DNA of 64,000 nt, from NCBI RefSeq assembly GCF_001514535.1, contig NZ_BCNO01000001.1, forward strand, positions 392,001 to 456,000, given 5' to 3'. The translations under genes were made by a program, and so were the position numbers. The stretch is from Thermodesulfovibrio aggregans. GTDB lineage: Bacteria; Nitrospirota; Thermodesulfovibrionia; Thermodesulfovibrionales; Thermodesulfovibrionaceae. Of this stretch, positions 43,310-51,792 are shown in pieces (position 1 is the first letter of the stretch; the number at the start of each line of letters is the position of its first letter). Below the pieces are notes generated by a model. It was not told the origin of the DNA, did no database searches, and saw only the letters and a program-made list of their open reading frames with translations.

Positions 43310-44128
43310 ATGCATTTTGACCCAACCATATTTTTCTGGATTTTTCTCATAATAATAGCAATTCAGCCAGTTATAAGACAAAAACTTCTTGAAAATGCCC
43401 GAATTAAGCTTATTGCAGAAATTGAGAAACAACGAGGCAGCCGTGTTATACTTCTTGTTCACAGGCAGGAAACAATGAGCTTTCTCGGATTTCCTATTAT
43501 GAGATATATTGATATTCATGATTCAGAAGAAGTCTTAAGGGCAATTCATTTAACTGATGATGATATGCCAATTGACCTTGTGGTGCATACACCAGGTGGT
43601 CTTGCAATAGCTGCAACACAGATTGCAAGAGCCCTTTCAAAGCACAAGGGAAAAGTCACTGTATTTGTCCCCCATTATGCCATGTCAGGAGGCACTCTTA
43701 TTGCTCTTTCCGCAGATGAAATTGTGATGTGTGAACATGCAGTACTTGGTCCACTTGACCCACAGATCGCCGGACAACCGGCTGTGTCTGTTTTAAGTGT
43801 TGTTCAGAAAAAACCGCTTGAAGAGATAGATGATAGTACTCTAATATTAGCTGATCAGGCTGAAAAGGCAATAAAACAGATGAAAGAGACAATAGTAGAA
43901 ATTATGTCTCGCAGTCATTCTGAAGATAAAGCAAGAGAGATTGCAGAAAAACTTGTCTCTGGAAAATGGACTCATGATTATCCTATAAGTGCAGAAGAGG
44001 CAAGACAATTGGGACTTCCGGTATCAACAGAAATGCCAAAGGAGATAATGTTCCTCATGAACCTCTATCCTCAGCCTGTGAGACAGTCTGTTGAGTATAT
44101 TCCTGTACGAAGAAGCAGTAAAGTCTAA
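43310..44128 (+). CDS. Membrane-anchored Clp-fold serine protease (SDH_sah)
   Basis: 272 residues: one N-terminal transmembrane helix (about 7-24) and a ClpP/crotonase fold related to SppA and the SDH_sah family. Signature stretches are DLVVHTPGGLAIAATQIARAL (oxyanion turn), HYAMSGGTLIALSADEIVM (probable nucleophile Ser) and HAVLGPLDPQI. It resembles membrane-bound proteases of unknown substrate. It is convergent with trkH, ending 1 bp from the trkH stop. Confidence 0.85.
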   Translation: MHFDPTIFFWIFLIIIAIQPVIRQKLLENARIKLIAEIEKQRGSRVILLVHRQETMSFLGFPIMRYIDIHDSEEVLRAIHLTDDDMPIDLVVHTPGGLAIAATQIARALSKHKGKVTVFVPHYAMSGGTLIALSADEIVMCEHAVLGPLDPQIAGQPAVSVLSVVQKKPLEEIDDSTLILADQAEKAIKQMKETIVEIMSRSHSEDKAREIAEKLVSGKWTHDYPISAEEARQLGLPVSTEMPKEIMFLMNLYPQPVRQSVEYIPVRRSSKV

Positions 44129-44129
44129 A

Positions 44130-45575
44130 TTACCTTTTCCAGAAGGCAGGAGTTAAAACTATAAGAACCGTATAATACTCAAGCCTTCCTGCAAGCATAC
44201 AGAAAATGAGAATCCATTTACCAGGAGCAGGAATAGAGGAATAGTTACTGGCCGGTCCTGCTTCACCAAGTGCCGGTCCAACATTATTCATTGAGGAAAT
44301 AACAGTTGAGAAAGAAGTTATCAAATCCAGTCCTGTAGCTGTCATTGCAATACTTGCCAGGGCACAAACAAATATGGCAAGAAAAACAAAGCCCCATATA
44401 CTTCCAAGAAGTTCTTTGTTTAGAAACTTATCATCCAGTTTTAACGATAAAACAGCTTTGGGATGGACAAGCTGATAGAATTCTCTTGATATCTGCTTAA
44501 TCATTAGATATACCCTTACCTGTTTTAGTCCTCCTGCTGTTGAACCTATCATGCCTCCGAAAAACATTATTATCAACAAAGTCAGCTGAGAAAAAGAACT
44601 CCATTTTAGATAATCCGCAGTGGCATACCCTGTGGTTGTCATTATTGAGATTACCTGAAAGATTGAATATCTAAAGCTTTCTGAAAGAGAAGGATAATAT
44701 GGAATCAGGTCAATGGTCAGTAAACAAATAGTAACAAGAATAACCGAGAAATAAAATTTGAACTCTGCATTTTTGAGCAACCTTTTATAATTACCTTTCA
44801 AGAGATAAAAGTATAAAGCAAAGTTTATTCCTCCAAGAAACATTCCAAAGCATGATATGTATTCGAGAGCAGGGTTTTTAAAGTGGGCAATGCTTGCATT
44901 TTTTGTTGAAAATCCACCAGTTGATATAGTTGTAAAGGCGTGGCAGAATGCATCATAAAGATCCATTCCTGCAATGTAATAGAGAAAAATGATAATTCCC
45001 GTAATTCCAATATAGATAATCCATAGAGCCTTTGCTGTATCAATAATTCTTGGTCTTAATTTATCAACACTTATCTCAGGAACTTCCGCTTTAAATAGCT
45101 GCATTCCGCCTATTCCCATAATAGGTAAAACAGCCAAAACAAAGACTATAATTCCCATACCTCCTATCCACTGGGTCATGCTTCTCCAGAAAAGAAGCCC
45201 TGCTGGAAGACTCTCAACATCTACAAAGATACTTGAGCCAGTTGTTGTAAAGCCTGACATGGATTCAAAAAAAGCATCTGTAAAGGAGTTTACAGAGCCT
45301 GTAAAGATATAGGGAAGACAACCAAAAAAAGCCACAGTTATCCATGTAAGAGTTACTGTCATAAAAGCTTCTCTATACATCAACTCTTCATGTCTGTATT
45401 GTTTTGTTAGGGTAATCATAACAGTGCCGCAAAAGAAAGTTATAAAACATGATAGTGCTAAGGCTAATGTGTCTTGAGAGTGATTAATGATTGAGACCAG
45501 AATGGGTATTGTCATAAAAATTGAAAGAATAACAAGGATTATGCCGATGATATTTATTACAGTTTTAAAGTTCAT
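44130..45575 (-). CDS. trkH: Potassium transporter TrkH
   Basis: 481 residues, about ten hydrophobic helices with four selectivity-filter repeats: SGFTTTGSS, TTISTGGFSTKN, TTGYATADY and SSMNNVGPALG, the usual TrkH pattern. It is the membrane part of a K+ uptake system gated by TrkA, encoded immediately upstream with a 4-bp overlap. Confidence 0.95.
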   Translation of the reverse strand: MNFKTVINIIGIILVILSIFMTIPILVSIINHSQDTLALALSCFITFFCGTVMITLTKQYRHEELMYREAFMTVTLTWITVAFFGCLPYIFTGSVNSFTDAFFESMSGFTTTGSSIFVDVESLPAGLLFWRSMTQWIGGMGIIVFVLAVLPIMGIGGMQLFKAEVPEISVDKLRPRIIDTAKALWIIYIGITGIIIFLYYIAGMDLYDAFCHAFTTISTGGFSTKNASIAHFKNPALEYISCFGMFLGGINFALYFYLLKGNYKRLLKNAEFKFYFSVILVTICLLTIDLIPYYPSLSESFRYSIFQVISIMTTTGYATADYLKWSSFSQLTLLIIMFFGGMIGSTAGGLKQVRVYLMIKQISREFYQLVHPKAVLSLKLDDKFLNKELLGSIWGFVFLAIFVCALASIAMTATGLDLITSFSTVISSMNNVGPALGEAGPASNYSSIPAPGKWILIFCMLAGRLEYYTVLIVLTPAFWKR

Positions 45576-46912
45576 ATGAGGAGTTTTTCAATTTCTTTTA
45601 TAGAGTCTTTTAGTGTGAAGATAATTAGCTTATCTCCTTGCTTAATGTAATCTTCTCCTGTAGGAATTATAATACGGTCATCTCTTATTATAGCTCCAAG
45701 TATTGAATTTTTTGGGAAAGCTTTGTCTTTAAGTGTTACACCAATCAGGGAAGAGTTCTTATTAACCAGAACTTCCATTATTTCAGCCTTATTTTCAGCA
45801 ATTGCAGTAAGAGACAACACTTCTCCTCTTCTTACATATCTGAGAATAATGCTCGCTGTAATCAATCTTGGGCTTAAAACAGACTGAATTCCTAAATTGT
45901 GCGCAAGGGGCACATAGTCTGTTCTATTTACAAGAGCTATGACTTTTTTTACCCCCAGTTTTTTTGCAAGCAAAGATGCCATGATATTGAGTTCATCATT
46001 ATTTGAACAGGCAATGTATAAATCCATGTTGTTTATATTTTCCTCTATCAAGAGCTGTTTATCTGCTCCATCTCCATGAAGAATTAATGATTTACCCAGA
46101 TGTTTGCTTAAAAACTTACATCTTTCAGCATCTTTTTCTATAATTTTTATATCTGCTTTATTTTCTAGTTTGCTTGCTATATAATATCCTATTCTACCTC
46201 CTCCAAGAATCATAATTTTTTTCACAGGACTGACAGGCACTCCAAGATTTTGAGCAGTCTCAAAAATCTCTTCTTTTCTTACTGGTATGTAAACTATGTC
46301 TCCTTCATTCAGAATATCATCTCCAGAGGGAACTATCACATTTTCATCTCTTTCAATGATTCCAACAATAAAGTCTTTTTTTAGCAGTAGTTTGATTGCC
46401 TTCAGTTTCTTCCCTGTAACCGGGCTATTTTGAGGAATTTTAAATCCTATAACTTTTATTTTTCCCTGCTCAAATTCTATTATTTCACTGGCAAAAGGAC
46501 TCTCAACAAGTCTTGTAACTGCTTCTGCTGCTTCAAGCTCAGGATTAATCGCAGGGTCAATGTCAAGGTTTGCCTCTCCAAGTATTTCTTTGTTAAAAAA
46601 GTAATCAGGATTTCTTATTCTTGCTATTTTTCGTTTTATATTAAACATTGCCTTACCGATAAGGCAGGCAATCATGTTAGTTTCATCACTGTTTGTTACT
46701 GCCAGAAGCAGATCTGCCTTATCTGCACCTGCTTCCTTAAATGCTGAAGGATCACTTCCCTCTGCTTCAATGGTTGCAATATCAAGTTCTTCAGAAATTC
46801 TTCTGAGCTTACTTCCATCTCTGTCAATAATTACAACATCCACACCTTCATAGGTGAGAAACTTTGCAATCTGATATCCAACTTCTCCAGCACCAACAAT
46901 TATTACTCTCAT
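45572..46912 (-). CDS. trkA: Potassium uptake regulator TrkA
   Basis: 446 residues with two RCK modules, each a Rossmann NAD-binding half (IIVGAGEVGYQIAKFLTYEGV; IMILGGGRIGYYIASKLE) and a TrkA_C half. It forms a ring on TrkH and responds to nucleotides. It overlaps trkH by ATGA, giving a trkA-trkH operon. Confidence 0.95.
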   Translation of the reverse strand: MRVIIVGAGEVGYQIAKFLTYEGVDVVIIDRDGSKLRRISEELDIATIEAEGSDPSAFKEAGADKADLLLAVTNSDETNMIACLIGKAMFNIKRKIARIRNPDYFFNKEILGEANLDIDPAINPELEAAEAVTRLVESPFASEIIEFEQGKIKVIGFKIPQNSPVTGKKLKAIKLLLKKDFIVGIIERDENVIVPSGDDILNEGDIVYIPVRKEEIFETAQNLGVPVSPVKKIMILGGGRIGYYIASKLENKADIKIIEKDAERCKFLSKHLGKSLILHGDGADKQLLIEENINNMDLYIACSNNDELNIMASLLAKKLGVKKVIALVNRTDYVPLAHNLGIQSVLSPRLITASIILRYVRRGEVLSLTAIAENKAEIMEVLVNKNSSLIGVTLKDKAFPKNSILGAIIRDDRIIIPTGEDYIKQGDKLIIFTLKDSIKEIEKLLI

Positions 46913-46939
46913 TGTTATCCCTTAAGAATTAGTGAAAAA

Positions 46940-46969
46940 ATTATAGCATTAATAAATAAAAATGGGCAA
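46940..46969 (-). promoter_or_regulatory. Sigma-70 promoter of trkA-trkH
   Basis: On the minus strand: TTGCCC (46969-46964), 18-nt spacer, TATAAT (46945-46940), 27 nt before the trkA ATG. It sits in the 72-bp gap after tupC, so trkAH need not depend on the tungstate operon. Confidence 0.5.
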
Positions 46970-46984
46970 TTGAAAGGAAAATTT

Positions 46985-47641
46985 TTAGTCCTTTGCAAAA
47001 ATCCTTCCATCTTTTAAATAAAGCAAAAAATCACCTACTCTCATTGCTGAATCTTTATCGTGGGTGGCAATAATTATGATTGAACTGAGTTTTTGTTTCA
47101 ACTGAATTAATATATTTTCTATTATTTCTGTGTTTTCCTGATCCACCGAAGCAGTCGGTTCATCAAGAAATAGAAAATCCGGTTGTAAAACAATCGCTCT
47201 TGCAATTCCCATTCTTTTTGCTTCTCCACTTGAAAGAGTGAGGGCATTCTGGTTCTTTTTGTGAAGTAATCCAACAAAATCAAGAGCTTTTTCAACCCGT
47301 TCCTTTATTTCCTCACTACTCATGCCTCTTACTTTTAATCCGTAGGCAACATTTTTAAAAACTGTTGTATTGAAAACTCCAATGTCTGGTAAAAGTAGTG
47401 TAATCCTTCTTCTTAGATTTAAATTATTCTCGGCAGTTTCCCCGTATTCGTAATAAATAACCTCACCCATATCAGGGTTTTCTAAGAGCGCACAAATTCT
47501 TAAAAGAGTTGATTTTCCTGAACCATTTGGTCCCATTAAAACATATACTCCGCTTTTTTCAAATGAAAAGGAACAACCTTCAAGCACCACCTTGCCATTG
47601 TAAGATTTATGAATATTTGAAACAGTAAGGCTTAAAGCCAT
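46985..47641 (-). CDS. tupC: Tungstate ABC transporter ATPase TupC
   Basis: 218 residues, ABC ATPase: Walker A MGPNGSGKSTLLR, signature LTLSSGEAKRMGIARAIVL, Walker B FLFLDEPTASVD, switch His in IATHD. It energises the TupB permease. It overlaps tupB by 10 bp. No regulatory C-terminal extension. Naming follows the adjacent TupA. Confidence 0.9.
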   Translation of the reverse strand: MALSLTVSNIHKSYNGKVVLEGCSFSFEKSGVYVLMGPNGSGKSTLLRICALLENPDMGEVIYYEYGETAENNLNLRRRITLLLPDIGVFNTTVFKNVAYGLKVRGMSSEEIKERVEKALDFVGLLHKKNQNALTLSSGEAKRMGIARAIVLQPDFLFLDEPTASVDQENTEIIENILIQLKQKLSSIIIIATHDKDSAMRVGDFLLYLKDGRIFAKD

Positions 47642-48345
47642 TGAATAGACTCCTTCGTTCCCTTTTTTTGAATTGAAAATAAAATAATATTTATTGCAAA
47701 AGAAATTGTAAGAAGTATAATTCCCAGTGCCATTGCAAGCTCAAAGTTACCTTTGTCTGTTTCAAGCGCTATAGTTGTTGTCATTACCCGTGTATATCCT
47801 GCAATGTTACCTCCTACAATAAGTATTGCTCCAACTTCTGCCATCACCCTTCCAAATGCTGCGCAGACACCTGCCATTATTCCATATCTTGCTTCTCTTA
47901 CCATTGTAAGCGTTATCTGAAATGGAGTAGCTCCAAGAGTTTTTGCTGCGAGTTTCACTGAAGGATCAATCTTAATCAGTGCTGAATGACTGAGTCCTGC
48001 AACAATTGGAAAGGCAAGAATGCTCTGGGCAATAATCATTGCAGAGGGAGTATAAAGCAGGCTTAAAAAACCAAGTGGTCCGCTACGGGATAGCATTAGA
48101 TAAAGAAACAATCCAACAACAACTGGAGGAAGTCCCATAAAAGTGTTAATCAGTGTTATGAGAGTGTTTCTGCCAAAAAAATTTTTTAATCCAAGCAAAG
48201 CACCTACAGGAATGCCAAGCAGAGTTGCTATTGCCAGAGCTGTGCCTGAAACCTTGAGAGACAAAAGGATTATCTCTACCAGTTCTCTGTCAAGATGCAG
48301 AATAAGATAAAATGCCTGTTTAAAAGCTTCAAAAATAAAGTTCAT
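47632..48345 (-). CDS. tupB: Tungstate ABC transporter permease TupB
   Basis: 237 residues, about five transmembrane helices, BPD_transp_1 family. The cytoplasmic EAA-type loop is AAKTLGATPFQITLTMVREARYGIM. It resembles TupB/CysT-like permeases of anion importers. Overlaps tupA by 4 bp (ATGA). Confidence 0.9.
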   Translation of the reverse strand: MNFIFEAFKQAFYLILHLDRELVEIILLSLKVSGTALAIATLLGIPVGALLGLKNFFGRNTLITLINTFMGLPPVVVGLFLYLMLSRSGPLGFLSLLYTPSAMIIAQSILAFPIVAGLSHSALIKIDPSVKLAAKTLGATPFQITLTMVREARYGIMAGVCAAFGRVMAEVGAILIVGGNIAGYTRVMTTTIALETDKGNFELAMALGIILLTISFAINIILFSIQKKGTKESIQWL

Positions 48346-49145
48346 TTTGCATTCGGAATAAACAGTTGATTTCCAGACTTATCCTTAAAAGAGGCTATAG
48401 CTGCCTGTCCTTCTTTTGAAATTATCCAGTTTATAAACTGCATGGCTTCTTTATATTTTACATGTTTGTGCTTTTGAGGATTTACTGCCATTACACCGTA
48501 TTGGTTAAAGAGAACAGGGTCTCCTTCAAAAAGTATTGCCAGATCAAGCTTGTCTCTTATTGCAAACCATGTTCCTCTATCAGTAAGTGTGTATGCCTGT
48601 TTTTCATTGGCAATTCTTAAAGTCTTTTCCATTCCCTGTCCTGCTTCAAGATACCACTTTTGCCCTTTAGGATTAATCCCTGCTATCTGCCATATCTGTA
48701 GTTCCTTCACATGAGTTCCTGATTTATCACCTCTTGAAATGAAAAGACTCTGAGATAAAGCAATTCTTTTAAACGCATCCTGGGCTTTTTTAAGACCCTT
48801 TATCCCTGCCGGATCATTTTTGGGACCGACAATAATAAAATCATTATAGCAGACATCGTGCCTGTTTATAAAGTAACCCTGTTTTACAGCCTCAAGTTCA
48901 AGTTCCTTTGCATGTACAAAGACAGCATCCGCATCCCCTCTTTTACCCATCTCAATTGCTGCACCTGTTCCCCTTGCAACGACCTTAACCTTGATGCCTG
49001 TTTTTTTCTCAAAAATCGGTAAAATGTAATTGAGTAAACCAGAATTTTCAACAGAAGTGGTGGTAGCAAGAACAATTTCCTTTTCCTGAGCCATTGCAGC
49101 AGTTGCGAAAATCAACAATAACAATGAAATTAAAAAAGTTTTCAT
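48342..49145 (-). CDS. tupA: Tungstate-binding protein TupA
   Basis: 267 residues with a signal peptide (1-19, cleaving after AMA). TupA signatures: LATTTSVENSGLLNYILPIF, ARGTGAAIEMGKRGDADAVF and RGDKSGTHVKELQIW. These match the tungstate-selective TupA family more than ModA. It captures tungstate in the periplasm for TupBC. SD GGAGGAGAC precedes the ATG. A second binding-protein gene lies just upstream. Confidence 0.92.
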   Translation of the reverse strand: MKTFLISLLLLIFATAAMAQEKEIVLATTTSVENSGLLNYILPIFEKKTGIKVKVVARGTGAAIEMGKRGDADAVFVHAKELELEAVKQGYFINRHDVCYNDFIIVGPKNDPAGIKGLKKAQDAFKRIALSQSLFISRGDKSGTHVKELQIWQIAGINPKGQKWYLEAGQGMEKTLRIANEKQAYTLTDRGTWFAIRDKLDLAILFEGDPVLFNQYGVMAVNPQKHKHVKYKEAMQFINWIISKEGQAAIASFKDKSGNQLFIPNAK

Positions 49146-49183
49146 TCTGTCTCCTCCTTTTAAGTTTAAGCAGGCATTTTATC

Positions 49184-50077
49184 TTATTCTGCATATTTCT
49201 TTGCATAATTTAAATCATTATAGAAGGCTTCTCCATACTGAGCTTTACCAAAACTTCTTATAGTCTCCTGCCCTCTTTCAGAAGTAAGAAATTCTATAAA
49301 TTTTTCAGCTTCAGGCTTACAGAACTTAGAACACAAGGCATGGTATACATTTACAAGAAATTTGTCTCCTTTGAAAAGAACTTTTAAATTGGGTAAATCT
49401 TTTTTCATCATAATCCAAGTGCTGCTATCAGTCATAAAATAAGCTTTTTCGTCATTAGCCTTTTTTAAGCTTGCCGCCATAAAATCTTTTGTAACAATAT
49501 ACCATTTATCTTTTGAAGGATCTGGTAGATAACCTGCTTTTTTCCATATTTCCATTTCTTTTTTATGAGTGCCTGAGTTGTCACCTCTTGAAATAAACTT
49601 AGATTTTGTTTCTTTGATACGATTGTAAACATCTACAACATTTTTAGCTTCAGCAATTTTTGCCGGATCATTTTTTGGACCGACAATATAAAATTCATTA
49701 GAACCAATAAGTGTTCGTTTCGTAGCCCAACCTTCTGTAACAGCTTTTTTTTCAGCATCTGGGGCATGAACCATAACTAAATCAACTAGATTTTCTTTTA
49801 ACAACTTTAAAGATTCTCCTGTCCCAGCTTTTATCCAGCACACCTTCACAGGTTTTTCTTTATTGAATTCTTCAATTAATACCTTTAAAAGACCAAGTTC
49901 ACCAGGACTTCCTGTAGCAATTGCAATTTCGGTTTCACCCTTTCCGTAAACTTCTGTACAATTTTTTTCTGCATATACATAAGCTTTTGCTAAAATAAAA
50001 AACAGGCAAATAAAAAAAGAAACAATACCTAATACTTTCCCATTTTTCGAAAGAAGGCTTAATTTAACCTTTTTCAT
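49184..50077 (-). CDS. Second TupA-like oxyanion-binding protein
   Basis: 297 residues with an N-terminal signal or anchor segment (about 15-37). Diverged TupA paralogue: IAIATGSPGELGLLKVLI replaces the usual TTTS start, while FYIVGPKNDPA, FISRGDNSGTHKKEMEIWKKA and YFMTDSSTWIMM are kept. A few extra Cys (C40, and CSKFC near residue 250) are not seen in TupA. It probably binds a related anion or the same one with different affinity. SD AAGGAGGAG before the ATG. It is first in the tup run, under the ModE-like operator. Confidence 0.8.
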   Translation of the reverse strand: MKKVKLSLLSKNGKVLGIVSFFICLFFILAKAYVYAEKNCTEVYGKGETEIAIATGSPGELGLLKVLIEEFNKEKPVKVCWIKAGTGESLKLLKENLVDLVMVHAPDAEKKAVTEGWATKRTLIGSNEFYIVGPKNDPAKIAEAKNVVDVYNRIKETKSKFISRGDNSGTHKKEMEIWKKAGYLPDPSKDKWYIVTKDFMAASLKKANDEKAYFMTDSSTWIMMKKDLPNLKVLFKGDKFLVNVYHALCSKFCKPEAEKFIEFLTSERGQETIRSFGKAQYGEAFYNDLNYAKKYAE

Positions 50078-50087
50078 CTTCTCTCCT

Positions 50088-50111
50088 CCTTGTATTTAAT
50101 TAAATATAACG
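50088..50111 (-). promoter_or_regulatory. ModE-type operator before the tup operon
   Basis: Imperfect inverted repeat on the minus strand with arms CGTTATATTT and AAATACAAGG separated by AATT (7 of 9 compared pairs match). The left arm fits the CGTTATAT half-site of ModE-type Mo-boxes. It overlaps a likely -10 (TATATT) and abuts the ribosome site, so binding would block the promoter. Its left arm (TCGTTATATTT) recurs in the modE promoter. Confidence 0.6.
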
Positions 50112-50125
50112 ATGCTCATAAAAAA

Positions 50126-50530
50126 TTAAATTTTAAAATTTTTGATCTCCTCAGAAAGAAATTTTTTGAAATCCTCATGAATCCTCCAGAACTGCTCAAT
50201 TGCTTTTTCAGCAGTCTCTGTAATTTTTGTTCCACCACCGCTCTTACCTCCAACCTGTGTTTCAACAAAAGGCTTTCCAGCCTGTCTGTTCATGGAATTG
50301 ATAAGTCTCCATGCCTGTCTGTATGACATGTTAAGAGCTTTAGCAGCCTTTGAAATTGAGCCATGCTGTTTGATTTTCTCAAGTAAAGCAATCCTTCCAT
50401 AGCCAAGAAAAGTTCCCTCACCACCTTCAATCCATATTTTACCTTTAAGTTCATAGTCTCCATGTTTTCCACTTCCTGTTACACAGAATTGATGCGGGTT
50501 TTTCAAAGGCTTTCTTCCCCTTTTTTTCAT
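50126..50530 (-). CDS. modE: Short ModE-like winged-helix regulator
   Basis: 134 residues from the ATG at 50530; a longer frame to 50617 runs through the promoter and is rejected. The central part is the ModE N-terminal HTH: GYGRIALLEKIKQHGSISKA, then AAKALNMSYRQAWRLINSMN and GKSGGGTKITE. The molbindin (MOP) domains of E. coli ModE are absent, so any oxyanion sensing must occur otherwise. Basic N-terminus (MKKRGRKPLKN). It is encoded 48 bp upstream of the tup genes, the usual place for their regulator. Confidence 0.85.
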   Translation of the reverse strand: MKKRGRKPLKNPHQFCVTGSGKHGDYELKGKIWIEGGEGTFLGYGRIALLEKIKQHGSISKAAKALNMSYRQAWRLINSMNRQAGKPFVETQVGGKSGGGTKITETAEKAIEQFWRIHEDFKKFLSEEIKNFKI

Positions 50531-50538
50531 AGTATGGA

Positions 50539-50568
50539 AATATACAATAAAATATAACGAAATGTCAA
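50539..50568 (-). promoter_or_regulatory. modE promoter with ModE half-site
   Basis: Minus strand: TTGACA-like TTGACA (50568-50563), 18-nt spacer, TATATT (50544-50539), 8 nt before the ATG. The spacer holds CGTTATAT (50559-50552), the same half-site as in the tup operator, suggesting autoregulation. The very short distance to the ATG again implies a nearly leaderless mRNA. Confidence 0.6.
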
Positions 50569-50593
50569 CAAAAATCATGTATAAAAATTTTTC

Positions 50594-50623
50594 TTGACAA
50601 ATGATAATGATTTTCATTAATAT
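50594..50623 (+). promoter_or_regulatory. Sigma-70 promoter with Fur-box in the spacer
   Basis: TTGACA (50594-50599), 18-nt spacer, TAATAT (50618-50623). The spacer is AATGATAATGATTTTCATT (50600-50618), a near-palindrome matching the 19-bp Fur box GATAATGATAATCATTATC over most positions. A bound Fur dimer would cover the promoter. It drives the DUF5320-CGGC-NifX-Mrp cluster, so that cluster is predicted to be iron-controlled. It lies back to back with the modE promoter. Confidence 0.7.
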
Positions 50624-50656
50624 AAAATTATAATAAAATTTTGGGAGGTGATTAGT

Positions 50657-50986
50657 ATGCCATGGGGAGACAGAACCGGACCTTTAGGACAGGGTCCAAG
50701 AACAGGTAGAGGATTGGGATTTTGTAGCGGTTTTGCAACTCCAGGATATATGAATCCTGCACCAGGGAGAGGGTTTGGAAGAGGCAGAGGATGGAGGTGC
50801 TTTGGATGGTTTGGAGGTTTCGGAAGAGGATTTAGATTTAGATGGTTCTGGAGAGCTCCTTTTTTCGGAGGAATTTCTTCAAGAGAGGAGGTGGATTTAC
50901 TCAGACAAGAGGCAGAAATACTTAGAAGTGAACTTGAAGCAGTGCAGAAGCGTCTGAGCGAACTTGAAAAAGGTGAAGCAAGGTAA
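50657..50986 (+). CDS. DUF5320 Gly/Arg/Phe-rich small protein
   Basis: 109 residues from the ATG at 50657 (GGGAGG 9 nt upstream). N-terminal MPWGDRTGPLGQGPRTGRGLGFC is the hallmark of DUF5320 proteins. A Gly/Arg/Trp/Phe-rich middle (FGRGRGWRCFGWFGG) and a C-terminal coiled coil (about 80-109) follow. These proteins accompany NifX/Mrp-type genes in anaerobes; function unknown. First gene after the Fur-box promoter. Confidence 0.85.
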   Translation: MPWGDRTGPLGQGPRTGRGLGFCSGFATPGYMNPAPGRGFGRGRGWRCFGWFGGFGRGFRFRWFWRAPFFGGISSREEVDLLRQEAEILRSELEAVQKRLSELEKGEAR

Positions 50987-51008
50987 ACCGGAGGCTTTGC
51001 CTCCGGTT
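50986..51008 (+). terminator. 10-bp perfect hairpin after the DUF5320 gene
   Basis: AACCGGAGGC-TTT-GCCTCCGGTT, ten perfect pairs with a 3-nt loop, in the 44-bp gap before the next gene, overlapping the stop codon. Followed by AAATTTTC, a poor U tract. It could attenuate transcription or protect the upstream mRNA; not a clear intrinsic terminator. Confidence 0.5.
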
Positions 51009-51030
51009 AAATTTTCAGGAGGTATAGAAA

Positions 51031-51408
51031 ATGAAGAAAATTGTAATTTTAGCATGTAAGATGATTAGAGAACAAAATCTGTGTCCCGGGGATGCAAAAT
51101 GTCTTGTTGCTTTTATGCGCAAAGAAGGAGAGTTTGAGCGTTATAAAAATGAAGATGCTGCAATTGTTGGAATTATGGACTGTGGTGGCTGTGAAGGAAA
51201 TAAAACACGAGCAATATGTAGCCTTCTTCTTTTAAAAACTCAACTTTCTGCATTAAAAGAAAATGTTGATGTTCTTCACATTGGAACCTGTATAATTAAG
51301 TTCTGTCCGAGAAAAGATGATATCATCGCAGCAGTAAAAGAAAAGGCTGGAGTTGAAGTTATTGAAGGAACCCATAAATACGCACCAGCAACAATTTTTG
51401 GCAATTAG
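51031..51408 (+). CDS. CGGC-domain metal-binding protein
   Basis: 125 residues. The CGGC domain motif is in IMDCGGCEGNKTR; further cysteines in ACKM, NLCPGDAKC and HIGTCIIKFCP suggest a metal or Fe-S site. CGGC proteins are small redox or metal-binding proteins of unknown function from anaerobes. SD AGGAGG 9 nt before the ATG. It precedes two NifX-type genes. Confidence 0.8.
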   Translation: MKKIVILACKMIREQNLCPGDAKCLVAFMRKEGEFERYKNEDAAIVGIMDCGGCEGNKTRAICSLLLLKTQLSALKENVDVLHIGTCIIKFCPRKDDIIAAVKEKAGVEVIEGTHKYAPATIFGN

Positions 51409-51418
51409 GAGGTTTAAA

Positions 51419-51778
51419 ATGAGAGTAGCAATAGCAACAGACGGAGGGTTTGTAGCTCAGCACTTTGGGAGATGTCCAGGTTTTACAATATTTGAGATTG
51501 AAGATGGGAAGATTATCAATAAAAGCTTTGTTGAAAATCCAGGTTACAAAGCACATCAGCCCGGTCAGGTTCCAATGTTTTTAAGAAATCAAAATGTCAA
51601 TTGCGTTATCGCAGGTGGAATGGGACCAAATGCTGTAATGAATCTTCAAGCATCCGGAATACAGGTTTTGGTCGGAATTACAGGAAAAGTTGAAGAAGTA
51701 ATTGATAAATTGATCAGTGGCACATTAACTGGTGGTGAAAGTCTGTGTGAACATGGTGAGCATGAATGTAAACATTAA
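51419..51778 (+). CDS. NifX/ORP-type metal-cofactor protein (first copy)
   Basis: 119 residues from the ATG at 51419 (TAGGAGG 6 nt upstream). It starts at a NifX/NifB C-terminal-like fold: MRVAIATDGGFVAQHFGRCP, then GYKAHQPGQVPMFL and CVIAGGMGPNAVMNLQASGI. The His-rich tail CEHGEHECKH is a likely metal site. The family includes the orange protein (ORP) of Desulfovibrio, which binds a Mo-Cu-S cluster. With Mrp and MinD-Fe-S ATPases below, the ORP comparison is reasonable. Confidence 0.83.
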   Translation: MRVAIATDGGFVAQHFGRCPGFTIFEIEDGKIINKSFVENPGYKAHQPGQVPMFLRNQNVNCVIAGGMGPNAVMNLQASGIQVLVGITGKVEEVIDKLISGTLTGGESLCEHGEHECKH

Positions 51779-51792
51779 AAGGAGGAAAAATA

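Noticed and set aside
50531-50617. N-terminal extension of the ModE-like protein (29 residues)
   Set aside because: The extension overlaps the modE promoter and the Fur-box; the ATG at 50530 gives the family start.
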